64,000 nt of DNA, taken from the NCBI GenBank assembly GCA_921293015.1, contig OV121082.1, positions 24,715,997 through 24,779,996 on the forward strand, in the 5' to 3' direction. The translations under genes were made by a program, and so were the position numbers. Origin of the DNA: Phorcus lineatus (taxonomy: Eukaryota; Mollusca; Gastropoda; Trochida; Trochidae). Numbering within the stretch: the first letter of the stretch is position 1; each line of letters begins with the position of its first letter. The notes beneath the pieces were generated by a model. The model was not told the origin of the DNA. It worked only from the letters and a program-made list of their open reading frames with translations, and searched no databases. Positions 26,701 through 38,700 of the stretch are shown one piece after another.

Positions 26701-29700
26701 ACTAAGAAAATGATAATAAGGTAAAAAAACATGAAACTTATCACACGATGTTGGGAAGACGACCAAAGTTTCAAATTCATTGAATGATTTAAAAAGACTT
26801 CGTTATATTTAAATTTTTTAAAATTTACTACAATCTATTTTGATTTAAAATAACTATATTAATTCTAACCAAACGTACAAATGTATAAACGTAATTCAAA
26901 CAAGTGTGCGATAATCACTAGATATTCCGTGAATTTTCTTAATATATTCGGTTGAGCATATTTCGGCTTTTTAACTAGACAATTTTCTACAAATTAAACT
27001 TACTGATTTATTTTTTAACAGTAATTCAGGATTTTCTTTTACAAAACTAGCACTGAACATTTTATCAAGGTAATTCTCTTTCTATTTATCTTTCAATCTC
27101 TCAATGAATGAGTTAACATTGCTACATACTGTATTCACAGCGAGCTCCCGAATATCCTGCTCTACACAGACATTGGCTTGTGGCTGCTCTGATACAAGTT
27201 CCCCCGTTATAACACGGAACTGTGTCGCTGCAGCTTCCGGTGAAATTTCCTAAATAAAAATAGACAATTCTTAAGCAGAAAGGACATGACATTGCTTCTT
27301 ATTCAATGTTTTATATTTGTATTAAAAAGTTATTTAAAATTCAAACATATAAGTAGTTTTGAGTGTTAAAAACTAAAGAAAAAGGGCATTATCGATCTAC
27401 CATTCTAACATGTAATAAAATGTGATCAGGGAATGAGAGATATACATTGCAATGTATTTAAGAGAAATGCTGTAAAAGCATATGGTTATAACTGCTGAAC
27501 TGTTTTAAGGATGTTCTCAAATTAGAATTTTCATGCTGAAAGATCACCGTGTCAAGGACAGCAGGAATGATGAATTTGGGTAAAAACGAAACTCGATCGG
27601 ATAATGTTATTCGTACATCGATTCATTATTTCTTAATAAAGCTATTATGTTTCAAAAGGACTGTATAATAACATGTGCTTAATTTTATTGTAAAAACTTA
27701 CATTTTATTATTATCATATGATTTTTTATCATAACCCAAGGAAATCTGTCATATGACTTATACGAAAGAATGTAAACTTTTACATTACCTAAGCGAGAAT
27801 GAGGGTCATACACACATTTGCACGAGTTTCGTAAAAGGAATATGACACACTTCCAAGTGAGGTAATTGTTTTTTACCATTTATGATCCATCTAAAATGCT
27901 TTTAAATGTTCCTCCTAGCGGCCAGTTACAATAACATTACAAGAAATGATTTTATAATGTCACAAACTAAGAAATATTCTAACTAGCGCTCAATTAAGCG
28001 TTACTAGACTAGAGTGTTTGTGCACATGTGATCCTATTGAAAATATGTCAGCAGCTCTAATAAACCTAATTGGTAATGAAATTAATTGTCTCCATTTTCT
28101 GCCAAACGAAATAGCTTCTTTTAGTTTTCAAATGATTTAAGATTGAATTGAAATACATACTATGTTCACAACGACGCCCGTAGTTTTCTGGCTTGCAGAA
28201 ACAGCTGTTGGTTCCGTTGCTCATTTTGAGGCATGTACCACCATTGGCGCAGGGATTTGTGCTGTTGCAGACACCTGTACTGTTTCCTGAAGCGGTAAAA
28301 TATTTAAAGAAACGAAATACACACTCCCTTACAAGGGCATGTTATCAAGTTAACATATAAAATAGCCCATTCACAAGATTTCATAATATCGACATTACAA
28401 TGTATTTAATGATAATGATGATCTGATTCGGCAATAAACGTCTGTAAGAAACGCACTACTCGTTATAAAACATGTATCAAAACCACACATTTTGAGTAGT
28501 GGAAAATTCTCTGCCAACAGAGGTAGCTCCGTCATAAAATCCTATACAACCTCTGTCTAAATACGATGTTTTCTTGGTCTAGAAATGTAGAACGCTGATT
28601 GGATGCAATCAAGAATAGTTGTGCAATCAGCGACGCCGTTTCTAAATTTATCATCTAAATTGCCTAAGTTATTTCCGTAAGCTCTTTGCACTTTTAGTCG
28701 TCTTTGCGGAACCCAACGTCTCATTTTGCGACTGTAACATTGCACAGGCCTGCGTGACAACAAATATGTTATTCGCTCATTCGGTATGTGTCATCAGAAG
28801 GTCCTCCCCAACCCCAATCACCTCTGTACAAGGTACCCATTCTCTGATGGATTAACTGATTTTTTCATTTTGAATTAAAACAAAAAACATGAAAGTCATC
28901 ACAGAAAACTAAGACAACCCACGTTATGTTTTGGGTTGATGGTAATCCTTAGTGGAATTTGCTGTATGTCCAGAGATAAAGATGGAAAGTTATTCTCTGA
29001 ATTCACAGTAGGTTCCGTAGAATTCTTGACTACAGAAACATTGATAATTGCCGGTGCTCGTTCTGAGGCAGGATGCACCGTTCTTGCATGTATTACTTCT
29101 ACAGTCCACTTTCTCTGTAGAAAAGCAACTTATATTTCCAAATGGTGGATAGAATTAAAAAGTTAGGTTGAACATAAACTTGGAGTATAATGGAAGGAGT
29201 TCGTCTCAGGGCGTGATAATGGCACTAACTGATCTTCAACAATAAAAAACGTCCTAGCTAGATATTAATCAATTGATAGGCAAATGTATTTTTTTAAAAG
29301 ACAGATTTTAAGAATGTACTTAAGAAGCTGTATAACCATTTATATATTAATTGCTATACAGTAATTTATTTCACAAATATGCAGTCAAAAGATTCATCAA
29401 CGATATTCAAGCTTTCCATATTCTGTTTGAAGCGTTTGAACACGTTTATTGATTTGAAAACTATTCAAGTAATTCGCATTGATAGCCAGACATACGGTAT
29501 TGACATCGATTGCCATAGGTTGTAGTAGGACAGAGACAAATATTGGTTCCATTTTGAGCAGTGTAACAGCTTCCACCATTCTCACAAGGGGCTGTTCTGT
29601 TGCAGACACCAGTGCTGTTTCCTAGAGAAAACACGGAAAGGAAAAGCTTATTTAATTCGAAACCATTTATTTTCAAATTTGTTTATCAGATGCATTGTTA

Positions 29701-32700
29701 AAAGTTCACAAATGATTTTACTTCCAATATTTTTTCTGTCGAAAATATAATACTCTTGAATATCATGTTCACAACGACGCCAATAGTTTTCTGGCTTGCA
29801 GAAACATCTTTTAGCGGTGTTGCTCATTTTGAGGCTTGAACCACCATTGCAGCAAGGACTGATGCTGTTACAGAGGCTTGTACTATTTCCTGAAGCGGAC
29901 ATTGTTTCGTTAAAGAGACGTATTACACTTATAATGGAAAATCTTTTAACTAAGTTGACCATTGAAAATATTTTTTGTATAGTGACATTGCAATGTAGTT
30001 AATGATATTAGTGATCTGTTTCGGCAATAAACTTTTGTTCATAATACAACATTTATTAAAACGAACTTTTTGTTCAGCGGAACCGGTATATCAATTTTCA
30101 CTAGAGGATGTTCTGCTTCGGGCACTTGCTTTATTTCCTTAATGGTTTAAACCAAGTTATTTATCGATTTATCTGTTCACAGTCATTTTTGACCGAACTG
30201 GTATTTGTTTGCTTTAATGAATGAAACATTTGACATTTACGACCTTTGATGACAGTATATACTATTAAATCATTTTGTCACTAATTAATTGATATACAAC
30301 TTTATGTTGCTAAATGTTATTCTCTCGTTGTAACAATGTCCATACAGTCATTTGATATTTTTCAAATAAACCATCTGTCATATAGATTTGGAATGTTTCA
30401 GTAATCTATATTAGCACCTTTCATTAGTAATAGTTTGGATATTTGGATTTAAAATCTCGGTCTAACCAAAACTAACATATCATTCCCTAATCACTTCTGT
30501 GTAAGGAACCCACACCCTTGCGGATGAACAGATGCGCATTTTGAATTGAAAAAAAAACAAAACATGAAAAGTTATCACAAGACACTTTTAAAACCCACGT
30601 AATTTTGTGGATTGATGGTAATCCTTTTGAAATTTGCTGTATGTCCAGAGATAAGGTTGGAAAGTTACTCACTGAATTCACAGTAGGTTCAGTAGGTTCA
30701 GTAAGTTAGAAAATACAAATTACGAAAAATAATTCAAACCCTGTATTTGAATAATTCTTTTGTAATTCTTTAACACATGTGTTGCCATATAAGGGTTATC
30801 TATACATATTTTGCCTATTATTGATATCATGTGACAATGTGAAATTTGCACTTATAATTGGGAAAAGATACTCGTATTACAATCTTACTGTATTCACAAC
30901 GCCTTCCATAAGTTCCATCTTGACACTGACATAGTTTTGATCCATTTTGAGCAGCATAACACGAACCGCCATTCAAACATGGCATGGTAGCGTTGCAGGA
31001 ATTGTTATCTAGAGACGAAAACGGGATAAAACACACATATACTGGGACCTATAAGTGTTGGATATGTGCTTTTTTTAAAATTGATAAATTATCTTTGTGT
31101 CGATAAATAGAAAGATCCTCGTTTGTAATATTATCTGTGTGTTAATAACTTTGTCGAGTATACATCTACGATGTTTTGGATGAAATGAAAAGAAATGAAA
31201 CATGCTCATATCAGAAAAATAATTATGAATATTGATACTTGAAAAAATCATAAAGAATTGTGTTTTCACACTTAGGTCACATTATTGATGTTATGATACT
31301 CAAAATTTTACAATGTAGTTATACCATTTGGCATGAATTACATGTTTACGTCAAAGTCTTAATTGGGAATTACTTCCCTTGTATATGTGTACATATTGAG
31401 CAGTGTCTTCTTACTTGTTATCTTCATTCTAACACAAAATTGGAGTAATCGATGAAATGGTATACAATGCAATAATTAATTTTGAGGTTTCCATGATTGG
31501 AGTAATCGATGAAATGGTATACAATGCAATAATTAATTTTGAGGTTTCCATGATTGGAGTAATCGATGAAATGGTATACAATGCAATAATTAATTTTGAG
31601 GTTTCCATGATTGGAGTAATCGATGAAATGGTATACAATGCACTAATTAATTTTGAGGTTTCAATGATTGGAGTAATCGATGAAATGGTATACAATGCAC
31701 TAATTAATTTTGAGGTTTCCGTGACATGTTGGGTGATAAGTTATTCAAACGTATACAAATTTACAAACCTGGGTCATCAGGGAATATTGTTGGAGGTAGG
31801 TTCTTGTATACTGAAATAGATAACATATGCCTTTAGATTTTCTAGTGTATGTCGAAAGCTGGCTTTTCAAAATGATAATGCTTGAAAATAAATAAAAAAT
31901 TCTGTGTGATTGATACATGGTGAATAGATAATAACATATTTGTACATATTGCATATCTTTCGTTAAGCAGAAATGTATACAGTTATACATACAGGCATTA
32001 TTAAAGAATATTTTCTTGTTAAACTGTATTTTTAAAATTTATAATTTCTATATAGCCATTTCTTAAAAGGATTATATGTTTCAAATATTTTTGTCGAATG
32101 TCGAATGTCTACCTGTGAAGGTTTATTACCTAAAGTATGATTTCAGAACAATTCTATCATTTCAAGCAAGTTATAGATTATAGGAAATAGCAATACCTAA
32201 CTGCAGATATAAAACAATAATTTTGGTGAGGATTTTGGATCAACTATACGTTTTCTTAAAACACAAACTGCATTAAAATGTTCAAGAATATAGTTATCGA
32301 ATAGGTTAATTTTTAATAATCCTTTTTACCTGTTTCAAAAAGAAGACAGAACAACCGAAATCTAGTCAAGCCTGCTGTTGTGGGGGTTTGCTTTGAATAA
32401 ACCTGGAATTGAAACAAGATTAACATGGAGAGTAAGGAATGTCAAGAAAAGGAAAACGAATCTTACTTATTCACACAATACTTTTTAATCAACAAAAGGA
32501 ATTGATAAAATGTATTGCTCGGATAAATGACAAGCTTTGTATATCTCAAGTGAAATAAATAATCCTGAAAATAATATCTTGAGAAGAAAATATTTAGAAT
32601 TATTTTTAAAATGGAATATCGAAATATCGAATAAATGCAACTTACATCACAAAGAGACTGTGTGAAAAGAGCTAGATTAGAAGCAACTGTCTCCACGTTT

Positions 32701-35700
32701 TGAGGATCTGAAATCAAAATCCGTAATGATAATTGCTCGTAGTGTAAGACCTTTATTTAATAAATAATTAAAAAAATTTTTATTAAAGTTTACGTGCAGC
32801 AAGTGCAAGATAAAGTACAAAGAGTTTAAATGGCACTGAATGATGTAAGTAACTTCGAAACTTTGCCCATGTGATTGAAATGAGAAAATTCATGAGAAAT
32901 GAAGTGATCAGTCTTGGACAGATTAATTTCAAAGGTAGCTTTACATTCTTTTATAACAATGTGTTCACAGGATTTACTAAATTAAATGCAGAATCGGTTA
33001 CATTGCGTCCAAATATTTTGAAAAAATCTAAAAAATCATCTACATTGAAAAATGAATTTTGTGAGATGTTTTCCATTTTAATATTAGTCTGAAAAGACGT
33101 CCGTTCGCCAAGCTTTCCATTTCAATCGCAAATAAGAATCTGTAATAAATCTGAGAAATATTTGACAATAATCATTCCCTTAAACATAAGAACATTAAAA
33201 AGTCAAGTAAGAAGTTTTAATAGCATATTTTATTTGCCTTTCTTAAGATTTTATCGTCTTCACATCCATGTTTTTGTTCCGTCATCAAAATTTCGAAATT
33301 TCAAACATTAATCAATTCAAACTATGATTTATCGTCCTAACTTTGAAATCTGAAAATCATTTGACGTCGAAATAAAACTACACTCCGTTTGGTAAAGAAC
33401 TTTAAAAGTAGTTAAACTGATCAAGCTTATGTAAACTTTATCTTCAAATTATAAAAGTGATAAAAAGGTATGTCAATCAGATTGCCTTGTTCTTACTCGG
33501 AATAAGTCCTGTTGTATTGAGCACTGGCAGGATCAATGACACCGGTTTGGTTATATAGAGTGTTATTATCGCTGTAGTCTGTAAAGAAATAAGAAAGAAC
33601 TTTGTTTTAATGTGCAATTTGGTGGTTTCTAATATTTATCAAATCATTTTCAAGGACAAATGGATTGGGGAAAATACTTATATGTAAACGTAGAACAATG
33701 CATATTATAATGTTTTCTTTTATATTTAGCTGGGAAAAACGCGATATAAGTGTTCTGCTTATATTTATCAATATCATACATTTCTTATAATAAGTATAAT
33801 AAAACAGGACGATGGAAATCCAATTGGAAAATATATAGTTTTTTAATGAATAATGTGTTATTTCTGACAAAATTCGTCAAAATAAGAATTCTTACTGAAT
33901 ATCCATTGGAAGCAGCGACAATGTACAGCTTCTGTGTACTTGGTGCCTGTAAAGTGAAAGCATGTCGAATTTACTTAATTCAATGAGTATGAGTTTATTA
34001 AGTAAAGAGGCCACCGGCCCATTATACATTTCAAAGTACATGTTATACATTGAATAGAGAACAAGTTATATGGATTTACAACTTCTTTATTGCAGGATTG
34101 CGACGTTTCGGTGTAGATACTAACACCGTTATCAAGCAAGTGATATTGGAAAATGGATGTTCTGACTCGTGGACAGGCATGTCAGTGAAATGCTGTTGAA
34201 AATGCCTCGTCCAATCGCTTTGGGTTACAGAGCTTTTGCTTGCGCTTTCACTGTTTTTAAGTGGTGAGTTTATTGTTGTTACTAAGCAAGGCGGTTTCAA
34301 ACATTCTGTTTTCATTGAGAGACTATGTGTGTATTTCTGTTGACATAGTTTCTTGTACGAGTTTTTTGCTTCTATGAAGGCAACGCGATCACAATTACTG
34401 TTAGAAGCATGAAATGCACGCAATTTACGCCTCATTTAATGAAGACAGTGATAGATGGTAAGTTTAAATGCTATTGAAAGGACGGATTTCTGATTATGTT
34501 TATTTTGAAGATAAAAAGGTAACAAAGTTATTGAAATATCATCCACAATAAATTACCGAGAGTATACAATAACATCATAAGATCAAATGGATAATGAAGT
34601 ATGATACTTCTCAATAGAGATATGATAAAATTGTCAATTACAATCTTTTACTGAATATTAAAAGCGGCGCACGGTTTAAAGCTCCATTGTGATTTTTGCA
34701 TTGTTGTAGACAAACTTTGAAAGAAAGGATGAGCAAAGTAAAAATTGAATGTAAATAAATACAAAATGTACCTTTTCAAACAGTAGACTCTTTTTTAGTC
34801 TAACGCTGATCAAAGACTGCGATCCAGTCAGATTTATAAATGACTCGGTTGTAAAATCAGATATGAAGACATCCGGTTCCGGCGTTACATTGGCTATAGT
34901 GAGTTTTGTAATCTCGGTACCTGGAATAAAAAATGAAAGGAAGTTGACATAAAAATTAAAATTTTGTAGAAAGTCATATCTTTTAACAGGTCAAAAAAAT
35001 CTATTCAAAAAAAAAATTATCATACGTCATGGAAAGTTGAGTATATCCTTCAAACGAGAAATGTCACTTTGGAAATTAGAAAGGATTGATCGGTCTAAGA
35101 AATGCCTGCAATGCTTACGCTCATATACATATTAACTAGCTTTTGGGAATAACATATGGATTAGTTGCTTTCATTGCGTTTCCTGAGTGCATTTATTAAA
35201 CACAACATCCCTTGATTGTTGACTTATGCAATAAAGTTTAACAGTTCCATGAGTCCATCTTTCCATACGTTTGTGAGGAAAAAAAACGTTATATAAATAC
35301 ATTATGTACTAAATTAGGAGTCAAAGACGCGGTCTGAACAACGTTTTAAATGAGAGTAAATCTGATTTGTTTCTCCTGTGAATAAAGTCATTATTCTCGT
35401 GGCCATGAAATACATATACATGACAAATCATATAGAAATCTGTACCCTACTTCTCGCCACTCATAGGCTTGTTTTATCATATTTTGAATATACACCATAC
35501 CCTATGAATGTTTTAACGTTTTTTTCTGGAAGATTCTTCAAATGAATGTTTGTGTTTCAAGGCATCACTTCTTCCCTTTCAAATGAAGAATTTCTCACAT
35601 TAAGGAATCCCTGTTATTTTTTTAGAATACAATACATTGTTTACCGCACCTGTTTTCATGTTCATGTAATTAATTTGCACACGGTTAATTATTCTCTTGT

Positions 35701-38700
35701 CTCTTACTGAACTTAATTGAAATAATCTCCCGCGGTTAGTATCGACAAAGGTCAAACAGAGATTCGTGCAGGCTTTACTTGTTTAGTGCAAGCAACGTTT
35801 ACTTAATGTAAATAGAGTTGACTTTCACGTAGCTAGTGTTTTATATTGATGGAAGAACTTTCAACCAGAATTTAGTTTTACAGCTGTTATTTACGTTTAA
35901 AAGCAGGGTTATTAGGCTTTTGTTATTCAATTTCGTCAATATGTTTTCGTACGAGTTGAATGGCTCCTAAACCCCGAATTATTAGACTGGTTTATTTTCA
36001 AAGGAAACTCATATGGTGTTGTGCCATATTATCATAAATTTACAGTAACATATAATTTAATGTTGAAACTGATTTAAATCTTAAAAATATTATATTATTT
36101 CAAAATTTATAGATGTTTAGAATAGAATTGTATAATAAATAGTATGTGTTTAAGCATGTAAGTATTGCTTTTTTTACCTCAAGATGTTTTAGTTCAGAAT
36201 GTTTTTGTGTTTAACACACTGTTAAAAACTTTGCAGTACACTATTTTGTAGATAACAATTGAAAGAAGTCGATTTCATGTGAAGCGTACACTTCCTCGTA
36301 ACGATTTAATCAATTTTGACATTATTTTTATTCTTTCAGCATTCTGTATGAAGTCGTTAATTTCGAAGGATTTCAAAATGTGATTTCTCCTCCATATTCC
36401 ATGAATAAATATTAAATAAAATGGTAGATTAACACAAAGACAAGGTTAAGTGGCAACGTGACATTGTTATCCACAATAAGATTATATGCTCTTATTTTAG
36501 TACACTTCATAACGAGGGAGGGTGTATTTTACAATTGCATTCACAATGTTCAAGTTCACTTTTATATTTTGTTACTCTGTTGTCTTTTATATCTTATACG
36601 TTGTTTTCATTTTTGAAAGATGCTTGCCTTTCATTATCGATCAATTATTTCGTTTGAAGTTGAGGCTGTGGACCCTGATTTTCAGATTGACAGGGTGTTT
36701 TCAAAAATACAAGGCTATTTTTTATAAGTTTGAATAAGCTCTTTATTGATTATGACAAAGAGTCGTAGCATCGTACACGATGCATTCGTAAACAATAACT
36801 TAAACAAAAGATTGTTTGAGTTTCCATGACATACTATTTTACGACATTAGTTACAGATACTGATAATATCAAAGCCGGAACTAGGCATAATATTCAATGA
36901 CATAAAAAGTCACGAGGATCGTAAACATACATTGACAGGCATAACATGTTAATTATCAAGATAGTCGTGAACTTGCTGGAAATGGCCAAAATCTACCTAC
37001 CACCCCTGCACTTTGAAGGGCGACCAGAATTTAGACTGTTATTCGCTGTTAATGTCTACATTAAATCATAAAGAATTGAAAGGCGAATACCGAATGACGA
37101 ACTGCGAAAAGCAAAAAAATCTTTTTCGTCATTCAAATTTGAAAGGCAAAAAAACAATTTGAAAAGTCAAACAGACATTATTTCTATGAACAATCATTGT
37201 TTTACATAAAAGAATATGTGTTTGAAGAATTGCAAGAGTGTCTTTTCAATTTTACACACCTCATATTTTTCCAGAAGAGGTTTTTGTTCTCCCGAGAGAC
37301 CTCTATTGTAGGGGGAAAATTTTCCCACTAAAAGGGACAGCTCCAGGAGCATATCCTCGGACTTTTGTTGAATGAAGATCAGGAATTATGTTTGCAAAAC
37401 ATTGTTTCTGTTTGTCATTTATATCGCATGCAAAAATGAAAGTCGAATGGCAAATTAATTTGCTTTTCGCCATTCAGATATAAGCAAAATATGAAAGACA
37501 AACAGCAAAATAATTTGCTATTCGTCATTCAGATATCATCAAATATGAAAGACGAAAAGCAAAAAAATTTGCTATTCATCATTTGAATGACGAATGACGA
37601 ACAGCGAATAACAGTCTTAATTCTGGTCGCCCTTTGAAGATACGTGATGTTGAATTGTTTATTACTTTGCCTTTAATAATACGGTCAGGTTTGCCGTGTT
37701 AAAATACCACCAAGCATACCTGTATCTTAAGATCATATCAAGGGTGACTTCTAACATGACTACATATGTAGATAAAAGAAAGACCTTACCGACAGCGACT
37801 GTATTCACAACTTGCACTGATTGGTCAGTAGGAGTAATCAGAGGGGTCTGCTGACCTGGAAAAACAAATAAACAAACAAACAATTTTAAACAAAACATAA
37901 GGAGGGATGAATTACGACCTATGACTTAAACTTATGTATATGTATCCAATTAACTAGAAATGTTCATATGTGTATACAACATATTCCATGTTCACCATGC
38001 TCAAGGCTGTAGAGCTTGTAATACAGATTTACCTGGAAGAGTGATTTTCAATAATCGAGTACAAAGCATGCAGTTTTATTTGCATTATTGAAACAATGTT
38101 GGGTTTCTAGGTTGGAGTTCGAATCCACAAATGAACACGTCCAAATAAGGTACACTAATGTTTGGTAACTACAATGTAATAGTGTTAAGCCAAAGACAGC
38201 AAAGGAAACCAATATTTGAAAAGACGTCAAAAACATACAAAATGGTAATGGCATATATAAAAGGTTATCCCGTTTGCTCGTGTATGTCAAAATGTTCATA
38301 GGTTGCCATATTGCCTGAGATTATATAGAAATTGAACGTTTATAAAACCTACGTTAAGCGTAGGCAGTGATACTCAAGATATAATTGATAATAAAATTTC
38401 AAACAATAAACAGTTATGCAATACATACAACCATAAGCAGGAGTGATTATATTTAGTTTCGTATCTAGTTGGATGCAAAATAAGGATCATAGTTTCGTAT
38501 CACTAGTCTTTGTTTGTAACTACAGTTTGTTGGAATTTGTAGCAAACTCCAACACACGCTTGGATCAGTCATTTGGTGATTCAGGCACAGAGTCACGTAG
38601 CGGTAATGAGGGAAACCGTACAGTTTGCACTTCAATTGTTTAAAGAGGAACAGGACAGTATCCATGCACGAGTGCGATGTTGGCTGTAGAGACCGAAAAT

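Larger units (their letters stand above)
28150..31010. repeat. Tandem segmental duplication carrying EGF exons (two diverged copies)
   Basis: Copy 1 (about 28,150-29,650) and copy 2 (about 29,755-31,010) match in order. The exon at 28,161 pairs with 29,766. Intron text with GATCTGATTCGGCAATAAAC pairs 28,420 with 30,010. The block with TTTGCTGTATGTCCAGAGAT pairs 28,960 with 30,630, and the exon at 29,496 pairs with 30,889. Both introns and exons are duplicated, so this is recent enough for noncoding sequence to be recognisable. Confidence 0.75.

Noticed and set aside
31429-31819. ORFs across the five 57-bp repeats
   Set aside because: The period is a multiple of three and both strands are open; the repeat lies in an intron.
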